Origin: Thiomicrospira sp. XS5
GTDB taxonomy: Bacteria > Pseudomonadota > Gammaproteobacteria > Thiomicrospirales > Thiomicrospiraceae
Length of the DNA stretch: 64,000 nucleotides
Direction of reading: 5' to 3'
NCBI RefSeq assembly: GCF_001507555.1
Contig: NZ_LQBO01000001.1
Location: 1 to 64,000 of the forward strand
Shown here: one piece after another, positions 51,253-59,084 of the stretch
Numbering within the stretch: the first letter of the stretch is position 1
Layout: each line of letters begins with the position of its first letter
Notes under the pieces: generated by a model
What the model was told of the DNA's origin: nothing
Databases searched by the model: none
What the model saw: the letters and a program-made list of their open reading frames with translations, nothing else
Position numbers and translations under genes: made by a program

Positions 51253-53289
51253 TCAATAACTGGCATGCAGGTTCACCCACACCGTACGGCCCGGCATCGG
51301 ATCGCCTTCAGAAATTTCATAATCGGTATCCAAGGCGTTTTTCAACACCACATTCGTGCTGAAGTGCTTGTTGATGTCATAAGCCGCCGACAGGTTCCAT
51401 AAATTAAAGCCGGCCGTCGGTCGGCTCCCGTCACTGCTGCTTTCCACACCATCTTGATAATGCCAGTCCACGCCCAGTTGCCACTTCGGTGCCGGGTACC
51501 AATCTCCGTAGAGGCTCACTTTATTTTTCGGCGAATAGGTCGCCACCAGATCTTTATCGCTCAATTCACGATCCACGTAAGCGTAAGCCGCCCCCACATC
51601 GACCGTGTCCGTAACAGGCATATCTAACTGCAACTCGACCCCTTTCGATGTCCCGGTGCCGACATTCTGATTCTGATTACAGATGGTTCCACCGCACTCA
51701 GTGCTTTGAATGGTGACATACTCAATGGCATCGGTGATATCGGAATAAAACACATTTGCCTGATAGTTCACTCGACTCAAGCGCCCTTTTGCCCCAATTT
51801 CATAATGCGTGGCCTGCTCTGCCTTCAAGTCCATATTGGGTAAGCTGCTCCCCAACCGATAAGAGAACATTTCTTTCATCGTCGGAAAACGCGACTTCAG
51901 TGACACGCCAGCAAACAAAGTTTGCCCTTGCAGGGTGTAATCCCCTTTAATTTGGAAATTATCCTTGCCTTGAGTGCCGTCTGGATCATTATTCGGATCG
52001 CCGTCATCGGTTTTGGTCATCTCAAATTCGTCACGACGATACCCCAACGTCAAATTCGTTCTTTCGCTCAGAGCAATGGTGTCTTCCAAGCCCAAGGAGT
52101 AAATATGGCTTTGATAAGTACGCCAGCTGTCATCAAAAGTGGACGGCGAGTTGTCTTTCGGCAAATCCCGCTCACGGTGTTCGTCATACTTGACCTGCAA
52201 GGACGCTTTCAAATCATGATTGGCAACCGGCATCCCGCCTTCCAGACTCCCGCCCATTGTCTGGTCATCGTATTGCGAACGGAAAGCATAGCCTTTCGTC
52301 ACCGTTTGGTAGCGATCATCATCGTAAGAGTTCAATTTGTTATTAAACTGGTCATAGAACAAACGAGACTTCACATAGCCTGCGCCAACTTGAGTATGAC
52401 CGACGTAATACACACTTTCCTGGTTCCACTGCGGCCAATCCCAATAACGTACCTTCTGTCCGGTGTCAGAAGACCCCGCATAAGGAGGAGATTGCTTATC
52501 GCTTTGCGTCTGATAATAGCTCAGGGTGTATTCGTCCGTGGCATTCGGCATATACCCCAGTTTTAGGTTACCCGTCGTACTGTTCGTACCGGAGCGGTCA
52601 CGACTGCCCTTACCTTGCACGACATCACCGGGTTGATATTCAGTCGGGTGATAATCGTCTGACAATGGATAATCGCTGGCTTCCAAACGCGACAATCCAC
52701 CGACCAAATACATTTTGCCGCCACCACTGCTGACTTGAATACTCTGAGCATTCTTGAATAAACCGTCCTTACCGGCTTCCACTCCCATATCGGCTTCCAC
52801 TTCCAGAGGGCGAGTAGGACGACGAGTGACTAGGTTAATGGAACCGCCCATATTATTCGGGCCTTCCAACAAAGACCCTAAACTTTTCGACACTTCGATA
52901 CGGCTGAGATCCGCCGTTAAATAACGGCTCAAGTCAATATTGCCATCATAAGGGACATAAATCGGCATACCATCCAGATTCAAAGTAATTTGTCGGGAAT
53001 CAAAACCGCGAATATTCGCCTGACTTTCGGCACGTCGCCCTCCCTGAACCAATACCACGCCCGGTACATTTTTAACCGCTTCACCCACATCCGTTTGACC
53101 ATGTTGGCGAATATCGTCCGGCATCACCACATTCACCGGGTTAGACGCTTCGGCCTGAGCCGATACCTGAATTTTCCCCAAGGTAAACACCTGGTCGTCC
53201 GAATCGTTTTGTTGCGGGTCCGCCCAAGCCGGTTGTGCAAGCAACGCGGCGATGGCGACGGTCAACTGGATATTTTTCTTATACGTCAT
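51253..53289 (-). CDS. TonB-dependent outer-membrane receptor
   Basis: 678-residue beta-barrel receptor. A signal peptide ends at QPAWA-DPQQ. The plug domain has VGEAVKNVPGVVLVQGGRRAES, IRGFDSRQITLNLDGMPIYVP and LLEGPNNMGGSINLVTRRP. The barrel ends with GRTVWVNLHASY, finishing on an aromatic residue as expected for outer-membrane insertion. It is first in the operon with the binding protein, monooxygenase, permease and ATPase. A long structured leader (53325-53453) precedes it and probably controls it. The substrate is unknown. Confidence 0.92.
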   Translation of the reverse strand: MTYKKNIQLTVAIAALLAQPAWADPQQNDSDDQVFTLGKIQVSAQAEASNPVNVVMPDDIRQHGQTDVGEAVKNVPGVVLVQGGRRAESQANIRGFDSRQITLNLDGMPIYVPYDGNIDLSRYLTADLSRIEVSKSLGSLLEGPNNMGGSINLVTRRPTRPLEVEADMGVEAGKDGLFKNAQSIQVSSGGGKMYLVGGLSRLEASDYPLSDDYHPTEYQPGDVVQGKGSRDRSGTNSTTGNLKLGYMPNATDEYTLSYYQTQSDKQSPPYAGSSDTGQKVRYWDWPQWNQESVYYVGHTQVGAGYVKSRLFYDQFNNKLNSYDDDRYQTVTKGYAFRSQYDDQTMGGSLEGGMPVANHDLKASLQVKYDEHRERDLPKDNSPSTFDDSWRTYQSHIYSLGLEDTIALSERTNLTLGYRRDEFEMTKTDDGDPNNDPDGTQGKDNFQIKGDYTLQGQTLFAGVSLKSRFPTMKEMFSYRLGSSLPNMDLKAEQATHYEIGAKGRLSRVNYQANVFYSDITDAIEYVTIQSTECGGTICNQNQNVGTGTSKGVELQLDMPVTDTVDVGAAYAYVDRELSDKDLVATYSPKNKVSLYGDWYPAPKWQLGVDWHYQDGVESSSDGSRPTAGFNLWNLSAAYDINKHFSTNVVLKNALDTDYEISEGDPMPGRTVWVNLHASY

Positions 53290-53324
53290 AACAGTTTAAA
53301 TCCTTTTACGTCCTCAAAATATAC

Positions 53325-53453
53325 TTTGATACATATCGAGAGCGTAAAAAATAGCCGTCGGCTCAACCCGCTTCTCAAACAGGATCTGCGCGACAGCTTC
53401 CGGAGCGAATCCTCTTTCGCGCCGGATACGGAATATTTTTCGATATGTACAAA
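53325..53453 (-). ncRNA. Candidate structured leader RNA (riboswitch-like) of the TonB receptor operon
   Basis: Read on the minus strand, the ends TTTGTACATATCGA (53453-53440) and TCGATATGTATCAAA (53339-53325) form a 14-bp helix P1 with one bulge. P2 follows: AAAATA/TATTTT (53439-53434 with 53353-53348), then CCGT/ACGG (53431-53428 with 53358-53355). A junction carries P3, TCCGG-C-GCGAA-loop AGAGGA-TTCGC-T-CCGGA (53426-53399), and P4, CCTGTTT-GAG-AAGCGGG (53383-53367). An alternative hairpin AGCC-GAC-GGCT followed by ATTTTTT (53363-53346) competes with P2, which would suit a switch. No cobalamin, FMN, TPP or SAM core motif is visible. A miniature inverted-repeat element is the main alternative. 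Confidence 0.5.
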
Positions 53454-53457
53454 AAGA

Positions 53458-53474
53458 AATAACGAGACGTTATT
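53458..53474. promoter_or_regulatory. Inverted-repeat operator candidate upstream of the leader RNA
   Basis: AATAACG-AGA-CGTTATT, a perfect 7-bp inverted repeat 4 bp upstream of the structured leader, overlapping a possible -10 of the TonB receptor promoter. It does not resemble a Fur box. Confidence 0.45.
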
Positions 53475-53635
53475 AGAACACGCTAATATGGCGGAATCAA
53501 ACTTTTTGTAAATAAAAAAAATTATCACTCCATAAAACGGATTAATTTTCTTAAGGACGCTTATCTTGCCAGACGGCAGCACACCCTTTAATATGGCCTT
53601 GAGATGACCTTTCACTGCCAACCGGGATTCAAACC

Positions 53636-54106
53636 ATGAAAAAATTGCTCGCCTTGCCGTTTTTAACGCTCTCTTTGCACTTGCCGTCCGCCTTCGCGGA
53701 ACCCGCCACTACCGACAGCGTTAAACAGTTGATGGAGACCACCGGCTCGACGCAAATGTCCCGCCAGATCGTACAGCAGATGATTCCGATGTTGAAAAAA
53801 CTGGTGCCGGATGCACCGGATGATTTCTGGGACAATTTTATGAAAGAGATTAACCCGGAACAGATCAACGCTCTGGTGATTCCGATTTACCAAAAATACC
53901 TGAACGAAGAAGACGTTCAAAAAATCAATGCGTTTTACGAAACCCCCACCGGCCAGAAGCTCTTGAAGGTACAACCGAAAATCGCACGGGAATCGATGCA
54001 AGCCGGCCAGGCCTGGGGCCGAGAAATCGCGCAAAAGGTGTTAAGCGAGTATGAAAAATCGCAGCGCCAGGCCACCCCGCCGCCGCAAGACAATTTATTG
54101 GACTGA
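53636..54106 (+). CDS. DUF2059 domain secreted protein
   Basis: 156 residues with a signal peptide ending at PSAFA-EPAT. The mature part is helical and contains the DUF2059 pattern: a first helix SVKQLMETTGSTQ, then YQKYLNEEDVQKINAFYETPTGQKLL near residues 87-113. A Pro/Gln-rich end follows. It is divergent from the TonB receptor operon. Function is unknown; a periplasmic location follows from the signal peptide. Confidence 0.85.
   Translation: MKKLLALPFLTLSLHLPSAFAEPATTDSVKQLMETTGSTQMSRQIVQQMIPMLKKLVPDAPDDFWDNFMKEINPEQINALVIPIYQKYLNEEDVQKINAFYETPTGQKLLKVQPKIARESMQAGQAWGREIAQKVLSEYEKSQRQATPPPQDNLLD
54007..54016. repeat. CCAGGCCTGG copy inside the DUF2059 gene
   Basis: Exact decamer encoding Gly-Gln-Ala-Trp-Gly, embedded in GGCCAGGCCTGGGGCC. 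Confidence 0.9.
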
Positions 54107-54108
54107 TT

Positions 54109-54786
54109 TCAACGGCCGAATAACCGCGGTTGCCAGTTTTCCAATTCGCCGGACGCCAACCGCTTTTGCAACGTGCGATGCCAGGACGACGGCAATGGCA
54201 AGGCCAATAAGGCTTCCAACTCGGAAACATTCAAACCATCCCGATAAAACACCCGCATGATGCGCTCGATGCTCCAATCGGGATACGGACGCGCCAACAA
54301 TTCAACCTCGTCTCCGGCCTGCACGTTTCCCGGTTCCAACACGCGCAAATACCAACCGACCTTCAAGCTGTTCTGCACCTGCTGCGCCATATCCGCCACC
54401 CCGAAACGCAGATTCAGTTTCCAGCAAGGCTGGCGTCCCTGCGACACCTCAAAGCGTGCGGAACCGATTTGCCAGACATCCCCGAAACACACATCGGATT
54501 CCACCAGGCCTGACACCGACAGATTCTCTCCAAACGCGCCAGGCCTGGCCAATAACGGCGAATCCACCTGGGTTTGCCAGAAAGCATAATGCGCCGCCGG
54601 GTACACATGCACCGCTTTATCCGGGCCGCCATGCACCCGCAAATCCGCTTGTTGATCTCCGACCAACCCCAAGGTTTCGGCCGTCACCGGGCCGGACACA
54701 GGGTGTTTGTCAATGCCACTTTCCGCTGCCTCACCCAACGCTGCCACGCGTCCGACCAAAACCGCTTCCACTTTACCGATTATCAT
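54109..54786 (-). CDS. MOSC domain protein (YiiM-like)
   Basis: 225 residues. The MOSC fold carries VHGGPDKAVHVYPAAHYAFW, PGAFGENLSVSGL, FGDVWQIGSARFEVSQGRQPCWKL with the conserved Cys, and a C-terminal helical part (ERIMRVFYRDGLNVSELEALL) typical of YiiM. MOSC proteins handle sulfur or molybdenum cofactor and reduce N-hydroxylated compounds in YiiM-type enzymes. It is divergent from the MocR regulator with an 81-bp gap, so that regulator may control it. It carries one exact and one near copy of the iterated decamer. Confidence 0.87.
   Translation of the reverse strand: MIIGKVEAVLVGRVAALGEAAESGIDKHPVSGPVTAETLGLVGDQQADLRVHGGPDKAVHVYPAAHYAFWQTQVDSPLLARPGAFGENLSVSGLVESDVCFGDVWQIGSARFEVSQGRQPCWKLNLRFGVADMAQQVQNSLKVGWYLRVLEPGNVQAGDEVELLARPYPDWSIERIMRVFYRDGLNVSELEALLALPLPSSWHRTLQKRLASGELENWQPRLFGR
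54504..54513. repeat. One-mismatch decamer CCAGGCCTGA inside the MOSC gene
   Basis: Minus strand TCAGGCCTGG encoding Ser-Gly-Leu-Val, 25 bp from the exact copy at 54539, the tightest pair in the window. Confidence 0.65.
54539..54548. repeat. CCAGGCCTGG copy inside the MOSC gene
   Basis: Exact decamer read on the minus strand as Leu-Ala-Arg-Pro-Gly-Ala. Confidence 0.9.
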
Positions 54787-54849
54787 AATTCCGCCTTTTC
54801 CTCGTGAGAACTCGACACGCGATTCGCCACAGTTGATAGTTTTGTTTTA

Positions 54850-54869
54850 ATACAATAAACTACTTGTAT
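54850..54869. promoter_or_regulatory. Inverted repeat covering the MocR gene start codon
   Basis: ATACAA (54850-54855) and TTGTAT (54864-54869) are separated by 8 bp. The right arm includes the first two bases of the ATG at 54868. The position suits autoregulation by the GntR-type DNA-binding domain, and the site lies between the two divergent genes. Confidence 0.45.
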
Positions 54870-56169
54870 GGAATCATATAGAAAAACCCTCAACGCCGCA
54901 AGCATCGCCAATCATTTGGAAACGCAAATCCAAAATGGCGACCTGCCACCCGGCACGCCGCTGCCCACTGTTCGGGAGCTGGCCACTCGCATGTCGGTCA
55001 ACCCCAGCACGGTGGCTACCGCTTACCGTAACCTACGCGCCGCCGGAATGATTGTCACCAACGGTCGAAAAGGTTCCCAAGTGGCCCCGCCACCGGCGCA
55101 ATTGGATTTATCGGTCAGCTTTCCGACCGGACTGGAAGACTTCGCCAGCGGCAATGTCGATGTCGCTTTACTGCCGAAACCGGAGGCCGACTGGTTCAGC
55201 CAACAAACCGACCAAATCGGTTATGAAGCCAACCGCGACGACGACGCCTTGTTGGCGTTATCCAAACAGTGGTTGGCGGCGCAACGGATTCCGCATGACA
55301 AAATCGGCTTTTTTTCCGGCACGCTCGATGCCATGGAACGCATCCTGCGCCAGCGCGTCCGCCCCGGCGCAAGCGTTTTGGTGGAAGACCCTTGCTGGCC
55401 TCCGGTCATCGCATTACTGAAAAACCTCCACCTCAAAGCCATCCCGTTGGATTTGGACGAAGACGGCGCACGGGTGCCCGATGCATCGCATCAGGATGTC
55501 GCCGGTGTGATTTTGACCTTGCGCGCCCACAACCCCACCGGCATCAGCCTGTCTCCGCAACGCTTCGAGGAATGGAAACAATTTCTGGAAGGCAACCCGA
55601 AAATCACCTTGATTATGGACGACTATTGGGGACCGCTGTCCAAGCACCCCTTGCCGGACTTGTCCGACGACTTACCGAAAAACTGGTTTTACCTGATGTC
55701 GGTCAGCAAAGCCCTCGGCCCCGATTTACGGCTCTGCATCGCCACCGGCAACACGCGCTTGATGGCGGAACTCAAACAACACCAACTGGCCGGACCACGC
55801 TGGGTGAGTTTGCTGTTACAACGTCTGACCGCCCACCTCTGGCAAAAGATGATCGATGACGACGCTTTCGACGCGGTCGCCCAGGAATATGAAAACCGCC
55901 GTCGGTTGTTTGTCCAAGCCATGCAAAATCACCAGATACGGTTTTCAGTGCGGGAAGGGCTGCACTTCTGGGTGCCGGTGCAGGACGAAGCTCAAGCGTT
56001 ACAGGTGTTTTCTGCGGAGGGCATTGCGGTGCAATCCGGCCAGGCCTTCCGCCTCCGCACCTCAAAAGCGATTCGTATCAGCGTCGCGCATCTGACCGGC
56101 GATAAAATCCCGCAAATCGCCGACCTCACCGCAAAAGCCATGAAAGCCACATCGCAAACGGTGCTGTAA
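54868..56169 (+). CDS. MocR-family regulator (GntR winged helix fused to aminotransferase-like domain)
   Basis: 433 residues. Residues 1-75 form a GntR helix-turn-helix (PPGTPLPTVRELATRMSVNP, STVATAYRNLRAAGMI). The remainder is a class I aminotransferase-like domain with AHNPTGISLSPQRFEEW, DDYWGPL and the probable PLP Lys in MSVSKALGPDLRLCIATG, so it may sense PLP or an amino compound. No clear Shine-Dalgarno precedes the ATG. It is divergent from the MOSC gene, the likely target along with itself. Confidence 0.9.
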   Translation: MESYRKTLNAASIANHLETQIQNGDLPPGTPLPTVRELATRMSVNPSTVATAYRNLRAAGMIVTNGRKGSQVAPPPAQLDLSVSFPTGLEDFASGNVDVALLPKPEADWFSQQTDQIGYEANRDDDALLALSKQWLAAQRIPHDKIGFFSGTLDAMERILRQRVRPGASVLVEDPCWPPVIALLKNLHLKAIPLDLDEDGARVPDASHQDVAGVILTLRAHNPTGISLSPQRFEEWKQFLEGNPKITLIMDDYWGPLSKHPLPDLSDDLPKNWFYLMSVSKALGPDLRLCIATGNTRLMAELKQHQLAGPRWVSLLLQRLTAHLWQKMIDDDAFDAVAQEYENRRRLFVQAMQNHQIRFSVREGLHFWVPVQDEAQALQVFSAEGIAVQSGQAFRLRTSKAIRISVAHLTGDKIPQIADLTAKAMKATSQTVL

Positions 56170-56171
56170 CC

Positions 56172-56750
56172 TCAGGTTGCCAACACCGACGCCACCCGTC
56201 GGCGTAAATCCGGCAACACCTCCCGTTCAAACCAGGGGTTCTTTTTCAGCCAATGACGGTTCAGAGGAGACGGGTGCGGCAACGGAATAATATCGGGCCA
56301 AAATTCACGATAAGCGCGAACCGTTTCCGTCAACGAACCTTTATAGGCCGGGCCGAGATAATGTTTTTGGGCATACTGACCAATCAACAAGGTCAATTGA
56401 ATCTGCGGCATCTGTGCTTTCAAGGCCTCGTGCCACAGAGAGGCGCACTCCTTGCGCGGCGGCAAGTCCCCGCTGCGACCCTTGCCCGGATAACACAACC
56501 CCATCGGCATTTGCGCGAACCAGGCCGGGTCGTAAAACACCGTGTCATCCACCCCCAACCATTCGCGCAGCAAATCGCCGCTGGCATCGTTCCAAGGCAA
56601 GCCGCTTTCATGCACCTTTCGCCCCGGCGCCTGACCGACCACGAGGATGCGACTGTGTTCGCCGGCTTGCACCACCGGATTCGGTTCCAGATGCGCTTCG
56701 CAAACTCGACACCCACGAATTTCAGTTAACAAGGTTTTCAGTTTCGACAC
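56172..56750 (-). CDS. Uracil-DNA glycosylase superfamily protein
   Basis: 192 residues from GTG 56750 (VSKLKTLLTEIRGCRVCEAHL), the usual family N-terminus, with AAGGA 10 bp upstream. The frame extends to 56864, but that would translate through the palindrome copy at 56774. Motifs: VVGQAPGRKVHESGLPWNDASG for the catalytic-region loop, then PLPHPSPLNRHWLKKNPWF at the C-terminus, as in COG1573-like proteins. The substrate specificity is not determinable here. It is divergent from trpB. Confidence 0.82.
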   Translation of the reverse strand: MSKLKTLLTEIRGCRVCEAHLEPNPVVQAGEHSRILVVGQAPGRKVHESGLPWNDASGDLLREWLGVDDTVFYDPAWFAQMPMGLCYPGKGRSGDLPPRKECASLWHEALKAQMPQIQLTLLIGQYAQKHYLGPAYKGSLTETVRAYREFWPDIIPLPHPSPLNRHWLKKNPWFEREVLPDLRRRVASVLAT

Positions 56751-56773
56751 CGCAATCCATTCCTTAAAATTGA

Positions 56774-56783
56774 CCAGGCCTGG
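56774..56783. repeat. CCAGGCCTGG copy upstream of the uracil-DNA glycosylase-family gene
   Basis: Exact decamer in the trpB/glycosylase divergent region with AAAATTGA on its left. It would encode Leu-Pro-Gly-Leu-Val only if the longer glycosylase frame were used. Confidence 0.9.
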
Positions 56784-56925
56784 CAGCCTTTTTACCATTC
56801 GACTATTTTCATCTTTCGCGTGCCAGTGTATCCTTATAGCCTTTGCAGACACAAGTTCGACCAATTCGAACTTGAACCAAAATTAAAGCCGAACAAAAAA
56901 ACATAAAAGATCCGCAGGAGTCGAC

Positions 56926-58128
56926 ATGTCTTATTTGAAAAATTTCCCCAACGCCGAAGGTTATTTTGGAGACTTCGGTGGCGCCTTTCTGCCGCCGGAA
57001 CTGGAACCGCATTTCGCCGAAATCAATCAGGCGTACCTGACTCTCGGGCGCTCGGCGGATTTTTTGAATGAGCTGAAATACATTCGCAAACATTATCAAG
57101 GCCGTCCTACGCCGGTGTATTACGCCCGCAACCTGAGCCGTGAAGTCGGCGCACATATTTACATGAAACGCGAAGACCTCAACCACTCGGGCGCGCATAA
57201 ACTGAATCACTGCATGGCCGAAGCGCTGCTGGCCAAACACATGGGCAAAACCAAGCTGATTGCCGAAACCGGCGCCGGCCAACACGGCGTGGCTTTGGCC
57301 ACCGCCGCCGCTTATTTCGGGATGGAATGTGAAATCCACATGGGCGAAATCGACATCGCCAAGGAAGCACCGAACGTCACTCGCATGAAACTGCTGGGCG
57401 CAACGGTCGTGCCGGTCTCGTTTGGCGGGCGCAGCCTGAAGGAAGCCGTCGATTCGGCTTTCCAATCTTACGTGCCGCAAGCCGACACCGCTCTGTTCGC
57501 CATCGGTTCGGTGGTGGGGCCGCACCCATTCCCGATGATGGTGCGCGACTTCCAATCCGTGGTCGGGCACGAAGCGCGTGAGCAATATCTGGACATGGTC
57601 GGCGAATTGCCGGACCAAGTCGGCGCCTGTGTCGGCGGCGGCTCCAACGCCATGGGGATGTTCTCGGGGTTCATCGAAGACGAAACCGTCACCTTGAACG
57701 GCGTGGAACCGCTGGGCAAAGGCACCAAACTCGGCGAACACTCCGCCACCATGACGTACGGTAAACCGGGCATGATTCACGGCTTTAAATGCATGTTATT
57801 GTCCGACGACGAAGGCAACCCGGCCCCGGTTCACTCCATCGCCTCCGGCTTGGATTATCCGGGCGTCGGACCGGAGCATTCCTTCCTGAAAACCGAAGGC
57901 AAGGTCAACTACCACGGCGTGACCGACCAGGAAACGCTGGACGCCTTCTACAAACTGTCCAGTATGGAAGGGATTATCCCGGCCTTGGAAAGTTCGCACG
58001 CCGTGGCTTGGGCCATGAAGCACGGCCGGGAGAATCCGGGCAGCACCCTGCTCATCAACTTGTCCGGTCGTGGCGACAAGGACATTGATTACGTCACCGA
58101 ACACTTCGGTTTCGGCGAAAACCTATAA
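56926..58128 (+). CDS. trpB: Tryptophan synthase beta subunit
   Basis: PLP enzyme joining indole and serine. The PLP Lys lies in [11 protein letters not shown] near residue 88, the phosphate-binding loop is [10 protein letters not shown] near 235, and [17 protein letters not shown] forms the substrate loop. Length 400 is typical of TrpB1. AGGAG precedes the ATG. It stands alone with its own terminator; trpA is not adjacent and the next gene is rsmJ. Confidence 0.97.
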   Translation: MSYLKNFPNAEGYFGDFGGAFLPPELEPHFAEINQAYLTLGRSADFLNELKYIRKHYQGRPTPVYYARNLSREVGAHIYMKREDLNHSGAHKLNHCMAEALLAKHMGKTKLIAETGAGQHGVALATAAAYFGMECEIHMGEIDIAKEAPNVTRMKLLGATVVPVSFGGRSLKEAVDSAFQSYVPQADTALFAIGSVVGPHPFPMMVRDFQSVVGHEAREQYLDMVGELPDQVGACVGGGSNAMGMFSGFIEDETVTLNGVEPLGKGTKLGEHSATMTYGKPGMIHGFKCMLLSDDEGNPAPVHSIASGLDYPGVGPEHSFLKTEGKVNYHGVTDQETLDAFYKLSSMEGIIPALESSHAVAWAMKHGRENPGSTLLINLSGRGDKDIDYVTEHFGFGENL

Positions 58129-58132
58129 TTGA

Positions 58133-58156
58133 AAAAGGCCCAGCTTCGGGCCTTTT
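58133..58156 (+). terminator. trpB terminator
   Basis: AAAAGGCCC and GGGCCTTTT around a 6-nt loop, 4 bp after the trpB stop. Not of the iterated-palindrome type. Confidence 0.85.
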
Positions 58157-58174
58157 CATCTCAACGCCCTGCCA

Positions 58175-58978
58175 ATGCCCCACACACCGACCCTTTCCGT
58201 CAACGCCGAACCTTGCCCAGACAAAGCGCAAGCCTTGGCACAACGTTTAAATTTACCGTTAAACGAGGAATCAAACGCCCAAAACGATTTTGCGCTCGGC
58301 TGGTGGTCGGACCCCAAAGCCTTGTCCGAAACGCAAACGCTCAAGCTGGCCTTGTTCCCGCCCACCAGCGGTCCGGTTTACGTCGACTTCGTCGGCGGCA
58401 AAAAGAACCATCGCCGCCAATTCGGCGGCGGCAAAGGCCAACCATTAGCGAAAGCCGTGGCCATTCAGGATCGCCCCCGCATACTGGATGCCACCGCTGG
58501 CATGGGCGGCGATGCCTTTGTCTTCGCCAGCCTGGGGTGCGACGTCACCTTGGTGGAACGCTCGTCCATCGTCGCCGCGTTACTGGCCGATGCGTTGGAA
58601 CGCGCCCAGCAGCCCGACGTGCCGGAGGACATCCACCAAATTGTCGAGCACATGTCGTTGGTGTGCGCCGATGCGGCCGACTATTTACGCGCGGAGCAGC
58701 CGAGCGTCGATGTCATTTACCTCGACCCCATGTACCCGGAAAAGAAAAAAACTGCGGCCGCCAAAAAGGACATGCAAGCTCTACAAGCCCTCGTTGGCCC
58801 CGACTTGGACAGTGAAGCGTTACTGGCGGCGGCTTTAGACACGGCCGAAAAGCGCGTCGTCGTCAAACGCCCCAAAGGCGCGCCAGCGTTAAAAGGTCCC
58901 GAGCCGAATGCCACGGTGCAAAGCCCGAATACGCGATACGACATCTACAGTATCAAAGCTCTAAACCGGCCTTCTTAA
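58175..58978 (+). CDS. rsmJ: 16S rRNA (guanine-1516-N2)-methyltransferase
   Basis: SAM-dependent methyltransferase of the small ribosomal subunit. The 267 residues contain the substrate-side PVYVDFVGGKKNHRRQFGGG and SAM motif ILDATAGMGGDAFVFASLG near residue 105. The DPMYPEKKKTAAAKKDM catalytic motif and RVVVKRPKGAP complete the RsmJ/YhiQ signature. It starts 18 bp after the trpB terminator. Confidence 0.93.
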   Translation: MPHTPTLSVNAEPCPDKAQALAQRLNLPLNEESNAQNDFALGWWSDPKALSETQTLKLALFPPTSGPVYVDFVGGKKNHRRQFGGGKGQPLAKAVAIQDRPRILDATAGMGGDAFVFASLGCDVTLVERSSIVAALLADALERAQQPDVPEDIHQIVEHMSLVCADAADYLRAEQPSVDVIYLDPMYPEKKKTAAAKKDMQALQALVGPDLDSEALLAAALDTAEKRVVVKRPKGAPALKGPEPNATVQSPNTRYDIYSIKALNRPS

Positions 58979-59001
58979 GATTCAAAAGAGTAAACTTTAA
59001 G

Positions 59002-59032
59002 AACCACTAGGAAACACTTTTGTTGTGTGGTT
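59002..59032 (+). terminator. Possible rsmJ transcription terminator
   Basis: AACCAC (59002-59007) and GTGGTT (59027-59032), followed by ATTTTGG, form a weak hairpin 23 bp after the rsmJ stop. Confidence 0.3.
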
Positions 59033-59084
59033 ATTTTGGTAAAATGCTTTTACCCCCCTTACTTAGGCGAGAAAGGATGCCCCT

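Larger units (their letters stand above)
53290..53635. other. 346-bp divergent region between the TonB receptor and DUF2059 genes
   Basis: No ORF. It holds the candidate structured leader RNA (53325-53453), an inverted-repeat operator (53458-53474) and an AT-rich stretch near 53500-53550 that probably contains the promoters. Possible minus-strand elements are TTGATT with TAATAA inside the operator, 19 bp apart. Confidence 0.6.

Noticed and set aside
53325-53453. Cobalamin riboswitch ahead of the TonB receptor
   Set aside because: The operon type made this the first idea, but I find no GCCACTG box or other B12 core element on the minus strand. The leader fold is reported instead as an unclassified candidate.
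56809-57780. 323-residue minus-strand open frame opposite trpB
   Set aside because: It is the complement of highly conserved trpB coding sequence, with a His/Phe-rich composition typical of an antisense shadow and no recognisable domain.
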